From the NCBI RefSeq assembly GCF_963082655.1, contig NC_081553.1, positions 23,944,776 to 24,008,775 of the forward strand: a stretch of 64,000 nucleotides of DNA, written 5' to 3'. This stretch comes from Stomoxys calcitrans (Eukaryota; Arthropoda; Insecta; Diptera; Muscidae). A program made the translations under genes and the position numbers. Of the stretch, positions 48,063 to 59,418 are shown piece after piece. A model generated the notes under the pieces. That model was given only the letters and a program-made list of their open reading frames with translations. It did no database searches and was not told the DNA's origin. How positions within the stretch are numbered: the first letter of the stretch is position 1; the number at the start of each line of letters is the position of its first letter.

Positions 48063-48500
48063 GGTAGTGGTAAGTCCTAAGTTCTGGGGGTCGCCATACT
48101 ATCAAAACCCCCATTTCCTAACGAATATGTAGACCGAATAAAGCCGCAAGTGGGCGCCCCACGCCAAAAACCAAAACCCAGCTAAAAATTATGTACCAAA
48201 TGGACATGTAGACCGATCGCGACAATATGGGGTTCTAATGAAGGGTATTTAAATCTCAATACAAATTATTTTAAAATGTGGACAATGTTAAAAAATGCTT
48301 TAGGGCGTAGAGAAGCACGCCAGGCCAGTAAGTCTTATATATAAAAATCAATTTATGTCTGTTTGTTGGCCTAAGTGTTCTGTACAGACTGGGAAACGGC
48401 AGAACCGATTGTCTTGAAATTTTCACAGGTAGTGTACAATGGTCCTGTGGTGAAAATAGGGTACACCCTGAGAAAAGTTGATACCAAACGTGATCATTTC
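48063..48500. repeat. ~131-bp monomer array, block 5, with Helitron-like end phrase
   Basis: Continues the block at 46385-46967 ('atatgtagaccgaataaagc', 'gacaatatggggttctaatg'). It ends with 'atataaaaatcaatttatgt' and 'cagaaccgattgtcttgaaa', phrases resembling terminal parts of insect Helitron-like non-autonomous elements. Confidence 0.55.
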
Positions 48501-48514
48501 AATACCATACGGTA

Positions 48515-49684
48515 TTTAAATTGAGAGATCGGTCTATATGGAAGCTATAATCAAATCTGTACCGATCTGGGCCAAATTGAAGAAGGACGTCGAAGAGCCT
48601 AACACAACTCACTGTCTCAAATTTCAGCGACATCGGACAATAAATGCGCCTTTCATGGCCCCAAAAACTAAAACCGAGAGATTATTATATTTGGCAGCTA
48701 TACCCAAATCTGGACTTCTGCCATATTGCAGAAGTATGTCAAGGGGCTTAACATAACTCACTGTCCAAAATTTCAGCAAAATCGGATAATAAATGTGGCT
48801 TTTATGGGCCCAAACCTTAAATAGAGAGATCGGTCTATATGGCAGCTATATCCAAATCTGAACCGATCTGAGCCAAACTGAAGAAGGATGTTGAAGGGCC
48901 TAACACAACTTACTGTCCCAAATTTCAGTAAAATCGGATAATAAATGTGGCTCTTATGGGCCTAAGACCCTAATTCGGAGGATTTGTCTATATGACAGCT
49001 ATATCCAAATCTGGACCGATCTGGGCCAAATTGAAGAAGGATGTTGAAGGGCTCAACATAACTCATTATCCCAAATTTCAACAAAATCGCATAAAAAATT
49101 TGGCATTTATGGGCCTAAGTCCCTAACTCTGAGGATCGGTCTATATGACAGCTATATCCAAATCTGAACCGATCTGTCGCAAATTTCAGCAAAATCGGAT
49201 AATAAATGTGGCTTTTATGGGCCTAAGACCCCAAATCGGCGGATCGGTCTATATGGCAGCTATATCCAAATCTGGATCGATCTGGGCCAAATTGACGAAT
49301 AATGTCAAGGGGTCTAACACAACTCTCTGTTCCATTCAACAAAATCGGATAGTAATGTGGCATTTATTGGCCTAAGACCCTAAATCTGAGGATCGGTCTA
49401 TATGGGGGCAATATCTAGATATAGTCCGATATAGCCCATCTTCGAACTTAACCTGCTTATGCATAAAAAAAAGAATCTGTGCAAAACTTCAGATCAATAT
49501 CTCTATTTTGTTAAAGACTGTATCGTGATTTCGACAGATAGACGGACGGACATGGCTAGATCGTCTTAGATTTTAACGCTGATCAAGAATATATATACTT
49601 TATAGGGTCGGAAATGGATATTTCGATGTGTTGCAAACGGAATGACAAAATTTATGTACCTCCATCCTTCGGTGGTGGGTATAA
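48515..49684 (-). mobile_element. HINE-like element, family II, hairpin end missing
   Basis: Own orientation: TATACCCACCACCGAAGG at 49684, the core with gatctagccatgtccgtccg near 49560, then about six family II monomers, stopping near 48515 without the GC-rich hairpin. Confidence 0.82.
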
Positions 49685-50601
49685 AAAAATTGATAAAAAA
49701 AAATGTAACAAAATTTTTCAAAAATTTTCTATGTAGTCCCACCTAGAAAAATGCGAAAACTTTTCGAACAACCCTCGTATAAACTTAAAATAAATGGCGC
49801 GTTGATTTAAATAGTCAACAGAGCATTTAAATGTATATATTTGGTTATATGAGACACTTACGTTTTCCTTTTCTTCGTAGCAAGAACTTACCTGAAAGTA
49901 GACATAAAAAATACATTAAAAAAACTTTAAAATTGGATATAGAAATTAAAAAAAAAACACAACGTATAATAATAAAACAAAATGAGAAATAAAAAAATAA
50001 GACATTTAGTTTAGCATGTAAAGCAAGTGATGTGCATGTTCTTTTGGCTGACTGGCGGGTGGTCTGCCATTAGGGAAAGACAAAAAGAGACGAATGATGG
50101 CGTTTATAATAAAGATGAAGATGCTGAAGCAAAAAGGCCATGTGGCTAGTCTTGGGTCAGGCGGTCGGTCTCTTACGCGTTGAATGCAAAAATATACAAA
50201 AAAAAAAAAAATTAAGATCACAATCGAAATTTTGTTTATTTCTCTCGCATTTTTAATCGAAGGCTACGGGGGAAGTCGTAAATAAGTCGCCAGTGCCAGA
50301 TGTTGTGTTGCTAACAACACAAATGGAAATAAAGAAGATTTTTATATGGAAGAAGCCGCCACCATCAGGTCATCAGGCTTTGATGTTGACGTTGAGAGGA
50401 AGCCCCACTGACTGCCTTAAATAATGAGGCAGTATATTGCGACCTCGTTTCATACACACCCAAGAAGATGAAGAAGGAGAGGAAACTACAAACACTTTGG
50501 TGGCAAATGTAAATCTCAACATACACAATATGCAGAATTTAATACCTTTAAAGATCCATAAAATATTGTCAGATGCACAGAGAAACAAGAGGTTACCTAA
50601 G
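49685..50601. other. Unique stretch containing the minus-strand splice signals
   Basis: Mostly A-rich and without repeat-family matches. It contains the 49862-49891 splice-site pair. Other frames (50006-50221 and 50373-50624, minus) lack splice or start context. Confidence 0.45.
49862..49891 (-). CDS. Candidate 30-nt microexon or recursive splice site
   Basis: Minus strand: a T-rich tract ends ATGTCTACTTTCAG, immediately followed by GTAAGT, and after exactly 30 nt another donor GTAAGTGTC occurs. Reading 1: a 30-nt exon, VSSCYEEKEN in the first frame, with length divisible by three. Reading 2: CAG|GTAAGT is the hallmark of a ratchet point, where an intron is removed stepwise and the donor is regenerated with no exon retained; such sites are known in long introns of Drosophila. 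The downstream donor would then define the transient recursive exon. It is on the same strand as the exon at 12502-12594, 37 kb further downstream, which fits one gene with very large introns. Only the motif pattern supports either reading. Confidence 0.45.
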
Positions 50602-50912
50602 TTGCAAATTGCAAACTTTGCCAATAAGCATTACACTAAGGAACAGGGCAAACTTCTCATATATCAATGAGTGCATTCCGATTCAAGTTTAAGCGCAATG
50701 ATAAGGGAACTCCTTTTTATAGCCGAGTCCGAACGGCGTGGCGCAGTGCAACACCTCTGTGGAGAGCAGTTTTTCACATGGCATGGTCTCTCACAAATGT
50801 TGCATTAGGAGGGGAAACCACCGCTGATAATTTTTTCTGATGGTCCCTCCGGGATTGCAACCCAGGCGCTCAATGTCATAAGCGGACATGCTAACCTTTG
50901 CGCTACGATGAT
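50602..50912 (-). mobile_element. tRNA-derived SINE, near full length
   Basis: Reverse complement of the full SINE, from gcaaattgcaaactttgcca to the A-box complement aacctttgcgctacgatg. The B-box complement is altered (ggattgcaacccagg). Confidence 0.85.
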
Positions 50913-51033
50913 AACCTAAGTTAGACAATTTAAATTCAAAAGAAAGAAATTCAAAATTCTTCTCAAGATTTATTGATATCTGCATCATCAGTGTCTCCGC
51001 GACCAAGTTTGAAGTCAAATTGAAACATATTTT

Positions 51034-52545
51034 TATACCCACCACCGAAGGATAAGGGAATATTAATTTTGTCATTCCATTTGCAACACATCGAAATATC
51101 CATTTCCGACCCTATAGTGTAAAGATATTCTTGATCGTCGCAAAAATATAAGACTATCTAGACATGTCCGTCCGTCTGTCTGTTGAAATCACGCTACAAA
51201 CTCTAAAAATAGATATTTTGAGCGGAAATTCTGCACAGATTTCTTTTTGTTCATAGGCAGGTTAAGTTCGAAGATGGGTTATATATTGATATAGCCCCCA
51301 TATCGACAGATCCGCGGATTTAGGGTCTTAGGCCCATATAAGCCACATTTATTATTCGAGTTTGCTGAAACTTGGGAATTTTGTAAGACTCTTCGAAATC
51401 TTTCTTAAATTTGGCCCATATCGCTCCAGATTGGGATATAACTACCATATATTCCAAACTCTCGTTTTGAGATCTTGGGCCCATTAAAGACGCATTGATT
51501 GTCCGATTTAGCCAAAATTTGGGCCAGTGAGTTCTGTTAGGCCCTTCGACATCCTTCTTCAATTTGGCTCAAATCGGTTCAGATTTGGATATAGCTGTCA
51601 TATAGACCGATGTCTCGATTAAGGTTTTGTGCCCATAAAAGTCCCATTTATTGTTCCATTTCGCCAAAATTTGGGACAGTTTGTTGTGTTAGGCCACTTA
51701 ACATCTTTCTTCAATTTGGCCCAGATCGGTTCAGATTTGGATATAGCTGTCATATGGACCGATCTCTTGATTTAAGGTTTTGGGCCTATAAAACGCTCAT
51801 TTATTGTCCAATTTCGCCGAAATTTGGGACAATGAGTTGTGTCTGGCCCTTCAACATCCTTCTGCAAGTTGGCCCACATCGGTTCAAATTTGGATATAAC
51901 TGTCATATATACCGATCTCTCCATTCAAAGTCTTGGCCCTATAAAAGGCGTATTTATTGTCCGATTTTGCCGAAATTCGGGAGTAAGTTGTGTTAGGCCC
52001 CACGACATCCTTCTGCAAGTCGGCCTACATCGGTTCAGATTTGGATATAGCTGCCATATATTCCGATCTCTCGATTCAAAGACTTGGCCCCATAAAAGGC
52101 GCATTTATTGTCCGATGTCACCGAAATTTGGGACAGTGAGTTGTGTTGGGCCCCTCGACATCCTTCGTCAATTTGGCACAGATCAGTTCAGATTTGAGTA
52201 TAGCTGCCATATAGACCGATCTCATTTATTGTCCTATTTTGCCGAAATTTGTAATCCGATTTCGCTGAAATTTGACACAGTGTCTTATGTTAGGCTTTCC
52301 GACACCCGCGTTCTATATGGTTCAGATCGGTCTATATTTGGATATAGTTACCAAAAAGACGAATATTTTGTCTAACGAAATCAATGTCCGTGCCGTATTT
52401 GGTCCAAATGGGACCATATTTCGATATAGCAGCTATGGGGGCATAAATTATGAATTTTTCACCGGATTATGACGAAAGATGGCTTACATATATACGCGAG
52501 GTGGTGGGTATCCAACATACGGCCAAGCCGAACTTTGTTTGCTGT
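51034..52545 (+). mobile_element. HINE-like element, family II, complete
   Basis: TATACCCACCACCGAAGG end, core 'gaccctatagtgtaaagata' and 'tctagacatgtccgtccgtc', about seven family II monomers, and a decayed hairpin 'catacggccaagccgaac' followed by ttgtttgctgtttta. The 128- and 178-codon frames at 51610-52375 are monomer translations. Confidence 0.85.
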
Positions 52546-52636
52546 TTTAGCAACAAATTACTGCTGTCCCATTTTTTTGCTGTTTCAGCAAACATTTATG
52601 ATGTTTTTACTAGCATATTTCTATGAGTGTATAAAT

Positions 52637-52790
52637 CTAAGCACTCCGGTCGCCGAGTTGGAGGCGTGGTTAGATTGCCAGAGCGTTGGTCATGGGTTTG
52701 ATTCCCCCAGAGGCCTTGGTCTGTTGCCACTGTGGTATCATGGACTTAAAATCTTAGTGACTTTATAAAAGATTTCGACCTAACCTACAT
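52637..52790 (+). mobile_element. Second tRNA-like SINE family, single copy
   Basis: The head gtcgccgagttggaggcgtg ... GGTTTGATTCCCCCAGA has A-box- and B-box-like spacing different from the common SINE. A short body follows (actgtggtatcatggactta), ending in gacctaaccta. No true cloverleaf was confirmed, so it is a SINE candidate rather than a tRNA gene. Confidence 0.55.
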
Positions 52791-53640
52791 ACAAATCTAC
52801 ACCGATTTTGATAAAATTTAGCACACATATTGAGACATTAAAAAAAAAGAACGGATCAAAATTATGGCTTCTACAGCCTTAATAGGCCAAATCGGATGAA
52901 AGATAAACATGGGAGCTATATCTAAATCTCAACAGATTTTGATGAAATTCCGCAAACGTATTGGGATGTCTAAAAAACACTTCATGCCAAACACAAGATC
53001 AGATCAAAATTATGTCTTCTACAGCCTTAATAGGTCAAATCGAATGAAAGATATATATGGGAGCTATATCGAAGTCTGACCCGATTTTGTTGAAATTAAG
53101 CACACCTATTACGAGGTCACACGAAACAGCTCATGTTAAATTTTGTAACGATCGGACGAAAAGAGTGGATACAAGTCTTAAAAGATCACATCGGATGAAA
53201 GATATATATGGGAGCTATATCTAAACCTGAACCGATTTTGGTGAAATTTTGCGCACACATAGAGAAATCAAAAAATCACTTCATGCTCAATTTGGTAAAG
53301 ATCCGACCAAGATTGTGGCTTCTACAACTTTAAAAGGGCATATTGGATGAAGGATATACATATTGGAGCCATATATAACCGATTTTTGCCAAAATTAATG
53401 GCGTTCGTCCTTGGGCAAAAAAAAGTGACTTGCGCAAAATTTTATGAAAATCGGACAGCAAATGCGACCTGTACCTTGATTAAAATACATGGACAGACGG
53501 ACATAGCTAAATCGATTGAGGAAGTGACTCTAAGCCGATCGGTATACTTAACGATGGGTCTAGCTCTTCTCCTTCTTAGCGTTGCAAACAAATGCACACC
53601 ATTATAATACCCTGTACCGCAGTGGTGGTGTAGGGTATAA
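52791..53640 (-). mobile_element. HINE-like element, third monomer family
   Basis: Monomers carry 'ggcttctacagccttaatag', 'atcggatgaaagatatatat' and 'gggagctatatctaaatctg'; the last phrase starts at 52911, 53059 and 53210, a 148-151-bp period. The right end has 'ggacagacggacatagctaa' (the INE-1-like core, reversed) and 'ggtggtgtagggtata'. Same architecture as the other elements but a distinct monomer. Confidence 0.78.
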
Positions 53641-54662
53641 AAAGGAGTTAGGCTTAGAACTCATTTTGTAAGCCCAATCCGCTTTCTTAAAGTGTAGAAT
53701 GGGTTAGGGATTATTCTACAGCAAAATCTTCAAAAGATATTTCACACCTGATCTCCTGCATGTATGAGACATTAATTTAATAATTTTATTCATTTCAAAC
53801 AGCGCTGACCGTGTTTAGTGAGGAAGGGAAAGTCATTACACCAGCCATGGTTGGGGGTAATGCATCCAGGCATAGGCACAATTTCGCTTATGCATTCAAA
53901 TTGCATGAATCGCACATATCTTAGTCACACTCAAAATTTTTGGATAGGGCGAGCAGTTGGTTTGGGAGGTAGCTGTTGAATGATTGGATGGTGGATGCCA
54001 TGCCATGTTTTCGTTTACAATTTCCATACTGCAAAACAAATTGCCTGCTCATAGGATGGATGGGATGGATGTATAGACCGATGGTTGCCTCAATTGCTTT
54101 GCACTGCACTGCCATCTCATCGTATAAAATATGTTGCCACTTAGCCACTTTTACTAAAAATACCACCAAAGTGTCGATTGACTATGATTAACAAGTAAAA
54201 TCAATGTCGAGTTGAAGGCCGCACTAAAAAGTAGAATTGTTGGCACTGCGACAACTGAATAACATAGCGGCAGCATCCAAAGCAAACCACCTGTCGATAA
54301 GCAATTACCTCACATTGAGTTTAGCCAATAAAATAGAAACCAATCATTCATTGTCGATTAGAAAACGAGATGCACGAACATTTTGGTTTTGTTCTGAAAG
54401 CCATTTTATATTTCATCACAATGTAATAGGAGAAATACATTTAGTTCAAATTGTTATGGGGGAATACTTGAATTTCGTATGGCAACATTGCCGGTTTCTA
54501 ATTTCCCAGTGACAGATGTCACAGTGGGCGAAGAAAGTTCACAACAAATTTCAGGCAACAGCGGTATAAAAGATACAAGAATCCAAAAAACTGAAACTTA
54601 AAAATTACACAGAAAAATAATTTTCAAGAAAATTTTATATTCTATAAAATTTTTTCAAAATT
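53641..54662. other. Unique stretch, no gene seen
   Basis: A short ggatggat tract lies near 54053-54070. Frames at 53921-54169 (minus) and 54237-54512 (plus) have no recognised features. Confidence 0.45.
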
Positions 54663-54675
54663 AAGATTTGAAGGA

Positions 54676-55081
54676 GGCCACCGTAGCGCAGAGGTACGCA
54701 TGTCCGCCTATGACGCTGAACGCCTGGGTTCAAATCCTGGCGAGACCATCAGGAAAAATTTTCAGCGGTGGTTATCTCCTCCTAATGCTAGCGAGGTACT
54801 ATGCCATGTAAAACTTCTCTCCAAAGAGGTCGACACCACTGCGGCACGCCGTTCGGACTCGGTTATAAAAAAGAGGCCCCTTATCATTGAGCTTAAATTT
54901 GAACCGGACTGCACTCATTGATAAGTGAGAAGTTTGCCATGTAAAACTTCTTTCCAAAGAGGTGTAGCACTGCGGCACGCCGTTCGTACTCGGCTATAAA
55001 AAGGAAGCCCCTTATCATTGAGGTTAAACTTGAATCGGACTGCACTCATTTTTAAGTGAGAAGTTTGCCCTTTGTATTTGC
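54676..55081 (+). mobile_element. SINE with 13-bp target duplication and duplicated 3' half
   Basis: Flanked by the exact direct repeat AAGATTTGAAGGA (54663-54675 and 55082-55094), which proves retroposition. The head has tagcgcagaggtacgcatgt and GGTTCAAATCC. The body is present twice in part: atgtaaaacttctctccaaa to gagaagtttgcc at 54809-54939, and again at 54940-55069. The lower-copy TSD decay suggests it is among the younger insertions. Confidence 0.92.
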
Positions 55082-55099
55082 AAGATTTGAAGGATACTT

Positions 55100-56045
55100 G
55101 AATAGAATTTAAATCTTATGTAGCCTCAATGGTCTGTATGGCCGTCTGGGGCCCGGCACCCAAAACAGGTGAATTTTGAACTGTTCAGCCATCTCGTTGA
55201 GCGATCTGTGACAGTCGAGGGCGGTTTTTGTGTTCAGCAATACATTCTCCAGGGAGTTAATGCCTGCCAAGTTTTCTGCGAAGATATTTATGCCAATCGT
55301 CGTTATCCCATTCCACCACTTCCTATATTGCAAGGATCTCCGCTTGATGCACATAGTGATCGATATGACAAGTTAGAGTACACCCCAAAGCCCACCTGGT
55401 CGTCTAGTTTGAAACCGTCCGTACAGAAGTCTATGTAACTTCTATTACCAGGGATATTGTAATTCCAATCGGTTCTATTAGGAATAGTAGTACAGTACTT
55501 TTTGACAAAAAGCGGCTCAGGTAGAGTCTAATCCACACTGCCTGGAATATCGGACATTGTATCAAGGATAACAAAGTGTCCATAACCGCAACATGACCAA
55601 AGAGACGGCAGTGGTCTCAGCAAACTGTCTAGCCACAATGTCCAGAGGCATTAGATGTAGCAGTAAAATCAGTGCATCATATGGTGTCGTCCTCAGTGTG
55701 GCTGTAATGCACAAACAAGCCATCCTTTGTTTTCGGTTGACTATTGAACAGTAGGTGGACTTTTGAAGCGCCGTCCACCAGAACACAACACCATATAGCA
55801 TTATAGGTTTGACAACTGCAGTTTATACCCTGTGCATTACGCGCGGTCTAAACCCAAACTTTTGCCAATGGCTCTCTTGCAGGTGTATAGGGCAAGAGTT
55901 GTCTTTCTTAACCTTTCCAAAGTGTTGGATTTGAAGTTCAATTTTCGGTCCAGCAAAATATCCAGGTATTTTGCGTTTTCTATAATTGGAACATTCTTTC
56001 CTCCCACGGAGACATGAGTCACTGGAGGCAACTTGTATCTCCTCC
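55100..56045 (-). pseudogene. LOA/I-like LINE, post-RT region and RNase H
   Basis: Minus-strand order: YKLPPVTHVSVGGKNVP, ENAKYLDILLDRKLNFKSN, LYTCKRAIGKSLGL, KPIMLYGVVFWWTALQKS, RMACLCITATLRTTPYDALI, then RNase H pieces CTDGFKLDDQVGFGVYS and NVLLNTKTALDCHRSL, and HLFWVPGPRRPYR. This is the thumb/connection region followed by RNase H, as in LOA- or I-type non-LTR retrotransposons. Several frame breaks occur. The catalytic YADD part and everything 5' of it are missing, a normal 5' truncation. It starts next to the SINE's right target duplication. Confidence 0.82.
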
Positions 56046-56889
56046 TTTCTAAAGTTCTTATTTCATATCAAATTTTCTTAAAATTCTTATACCACCAAAA
56101 TTTCTGTGAAATTTGATGTGAAGTAGTTCTTTTAGGTTCATTAAACTGAAATTTGCCAACTTTCCACGTCCGCACAGAACTACATTGGGATTCCTTTCTA
56201 GTCAACTTGTTATGTAGATTTATTCATCCATAAGTGGCTTATCTTTTGGTTATTGTTGTTGTGTTGTAAGTTTCTGCGTATACGCTTCAATGGGCCATAA
56301 GAGGGTCCCTGACCATGATGCCATTAGACAACAAGTGGTTGGTCGATTGACCTGCCAACGGCGACTAAGGCATAAGTGGCACCATAAATTCGAGTATTTT
56401 TACATGTTCTAGAGACTTGCAGAGAAGCACCAACTCTTGTGAAAATTCAACAAAGTAAGCGCAAGAATAAAAGCAAAATGAGTTAACATAGAAATTTTAA
56501 AAATTGAAGGAATAAAATGTCTCTAATATTTTCATACAGGAAATGCATAGCTTAAAAAAGGAAGAACAGACACACTTGCTGTGTTTTATTTTAGTACGGG
56601 ATAGACAAGCCGTGAAGGGCAAAAATAAAACGCAAACAAGTTTTCAGTTCAAGTCTATAAGATTTCCCTTTACCAACCTGTCAAAATTATGCGAGGGAAA
56701 AAGTCAAAATAATTTTAAAATTTATAAACAAAATTTGCAAAACATGTGTGGGCTGTGGAAGAACATATCATTGCAATCCTGACGGCAGATGTTCTACATA
56801 AGCCTGCACTGGTAATTTATTCAGAACTTCGTTGTGCTGGATAGATGGCATTTTCAAACAAATTTCATTGCACTACACCACATAGTACT
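56046..56889. other. Unique stretch, no gene seen
   Basis: A/T-rich. The 79-codon plus frame at 56543-56782 has no supporting context. A gttgttgtgttgt run lies near 56257. Confidence 0.4.
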
Positions 56890-57560
56890 AAAATAAAACA
56901 CATCTGCTATTGCATGGAAATAATGAGCAATTATGTTAAAATACTATGTTTAAAAAATTATTGGTCCAAAAAATAAATTAAAATGTTAGAAAATTTTGCG
57001 AAAAACTAATGCGGCATTCGAAAGCACAAATATTTGTTCAAATTCATGCACGAACAGCAAAATTCATTTTGCTCGCTGGAAAATTGCGAAAAAATCGGTA
57101 AAAAAAAAGAATTCGATAACAAAAATCGATATCAAAAAGTCGATCGATAACAAAATTTGATACAAAAATTTTTGTATAATCGATATCAACTTCCATCACA
57201 AAAAATGAAGCCAAAAAAAATGTTTTATTACAAAATTTCGATAACATATTTAAAACACAATTACGATAACAAAATTGGCTTTTCTGTAATAATTTCAATA
57301 TAATATTAAAATAAAACACAGCTACTATTGCGGATTATTGTGAACGTACAAAAGCCTATGGGCTCGGAAGTAATTAACAATTATGTTAAAGTGCCCGTCA
57401 TTGGTTTGAAAAATTATTGGTCCAAAAATCAATTAAATTTTATGAAAAATTTTTATGCAAATTTTATGAAAAACTAATGCGGCTTTCAAAAGCGCGCATA
57501 TCTGTTGCAAGTCATGTACCCAGATAAATTCATTATGCTCACCGGAAAAATTGCACAAAA
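56890..57560 (+). repeat. Direct duplication, ~420-bp unit
   Basis: Blocks aaaataaaacacatctgcta, attattggtccaaaaa, gaaaaactaatgcggcattc and aaattcattttgctcgctgg near 56890-57080 recur in the same order from about 57308 (aaaataaaacacagctacta, attattggtccaaaaatc, gaaaaactaatgcggctttc, aaattcattatgctcaccgg). Between and after them lie tcgataacaaa-rich tracts. A later partial repeat (accaaaattggtttttctgt near 58056) matches 57262-57290. Confidence 0.7.
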
Positions 57561-57573
57561 GCGGTTACAAAAA

Positions 57574-58013
57574 AATTCAATAATAAAAATCTATATAAAA
57601 AACCGATAACAAAAATCGATCACAAAAGTCGATAACAAGAAATCGATCACAAAAGTCGATAACAAAAAATCGATCACAAAAGTCGATAACAAAAAATCGA
57701 TCCTAAAAGTCGATAACAACATTCGATCACAAAAGTCGATTACAAAAATCGATCACAAAAGTCAATAAGAAAAATCAATATCGACAACAGAAAATGAAGA
57801 CAACAAAAAAACTTATTACAAAGTTTCGAAGTTCGAAGTTGTCTTCATTTTCTGTTGTCGATATTGATTTTTGTTGTAAACTTTTGTGATCGATTTTTTT
57901 ATCGACTTTTATGATCGAATGTTGTTATCGACTTTTGGGATCGATTATTTGTTATCGACTTTTGTGATCAATTTTTGTTTTCGGTTTTTTATATAGATTT
58001 TTATTATTGAATT
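57574..58013. repeat. Large inverted repeat built of TCGAT units
   Basis: The left arm 57574-57804 and right arm 57838-58013 are reverse complements, with a 33-bp loop. Outer ends are aattcaataataaaaatct and its complement; inner ends are caacagaaaatgaagacaac and its complement. The left arm contains about six copies of a ~26-bp unit (atcgatcacaaaagtcgata), the right arm about four, so copy number differs between arms. It could fold as a long hairpin. It may be the inverted junction of two copies of the same element. Confidence 0.82.
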
Positions 58014-58162
58014 ATTTTAAATATATCGAAACATATCGAACACACAATTTCGTTACCAAAATTGGTTTTTCTGTAATAATTGTATTGTTACTAGTTGCAG
58101 ACGTTTCCTTAAGGTTCTGATTTAAGATTGCAATTTCAGCTTCAAACTAAATAATCTAACAA

Positions 58163-58588
58163 CGAATAAAAATGTGCTAAGTTCCACCACCAAGGATTCT
58201 GTTAAAAAAGTTCACAAATAGCTGAAGGACATATGTATGTGTACTTATCAAAATTCTGCAAAATATCTGAAGGCCGTAGAAGACTAATCGAGAGATCGGT
58301 ATATATGGGAGCTATATTAAAGACCGATGTTGGATGTTGGAACTCATAATAAAACGCTATGCGCAAAATTTCAACCAAATCGAATACCAATTGCGGCATC
58401 CAGGCGCTCAATAGCCCAAATAGAAAATTGGATTATATGGGAGCTATGGGAGGCTATACACCGATTTGGAAGTCACAACAATACGCTCTGCGCAAAATTT
58501 CAGTAGAATCAACAGTCAAAAACCATTATAAAAAATTTTTGCCCAATCGGATGAAAATAGCGCCATCTATAGGCGCAATGGGATGAAT
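58163..58588 (-). mobile_element. Degenerate HINE-like fragment
   Basis: The left side has a tail remnant 'aaaaatgtgctaagttc' without the GC hairpin. Then follow two diverged monomers ('gagatcggtatatatgggag', 'gcgcaaaatttcaaccaaat') truncated to about 130 bp. Confidence 0.55.
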
Positions 58589-59143
58589 TAAATGTCTAAT
58601 CTTTCATTCTTTTTCAATTTTGCAAAAAAATTGAACTTTGCCGATAGTATCAATAGGAAAAATATCAATCGATATTTCGACTAAAAATAAAATATCGGTA
58701 GTTCCATCGATATTTAGCCAGCTCTGGGTATAAAAATTTCCCATAACTAAGAGAACACAAAACATCTGTTGCAATACAACAACTCTTGTAGCTTAAGCAA
58801 GATGATACAACAAATTTTCTATAACAAACAATTGAATATCAATGTCTATAAAACATTCTAATAAAAACAAAAATTTAAAACTAAACCAATTTTGATAAAA
58901 GAAACGATCGATAACAAAAAAAGCAGAATTCATGTTTTAAAATCGAAATAATATAGCTGGAAAATTATAGAAAAAAACTATAACAAAATAAAGTTTGGTA
59001 AAAATAATTTTTAAAATCAAAAATTATGATAGAAAATAATATTGATAACAAATAATATCGATATCAAAAAATATCGAAAACAAATCATATCGATAACAAA
59101 AAGAAAATCGATAAAAACTATATAAAATAATATTGGTAACTAA
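58589..59143. other. A/T-rich stretch with scattered ATCGAT motifs
   Basis: Contains repeated phrases such as atcgatatttcgac and atatcgataacaaa, increasing in density toward the satellite at 59144. No gene seen. Confidence 0.45.
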
Positions 59144-59418
59144 TAATATCGATAACAATTAATATCGATAACAATTAATATCGATAACAATTAATATCGA
59201 TAACAATTAATATCGATAACAATTAATATCGATAACAATTAATATCGATAACAATTAATACCGATAACAATTAATATCGACAACAATTAATATCGATAAC
59301 AATTAATATCGATAATAATTAATATCGATAATAATTAATATTGATAACAAGTCATATCGATAATAATTAATATCGATAACAATTAATATTAATAACAATT
59401 AATATCGAAAACAAATAA
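59144..59418 (+). repeat. 16-bp satellite carrying TATCGATA octamers
   Basis: About 17 tandem units of taatatcgataacaat. I count twelve perfect TATCGATA octamers within ~275 bp. In Drosophila this octamer is the DREF-binding DRE, and its CGATA half is bound by BEAF-32. Whether it binds such factors here is inference; it could be merely a satellite. Related but irregular sequence continues to about 59700. Confidence 0.85.
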
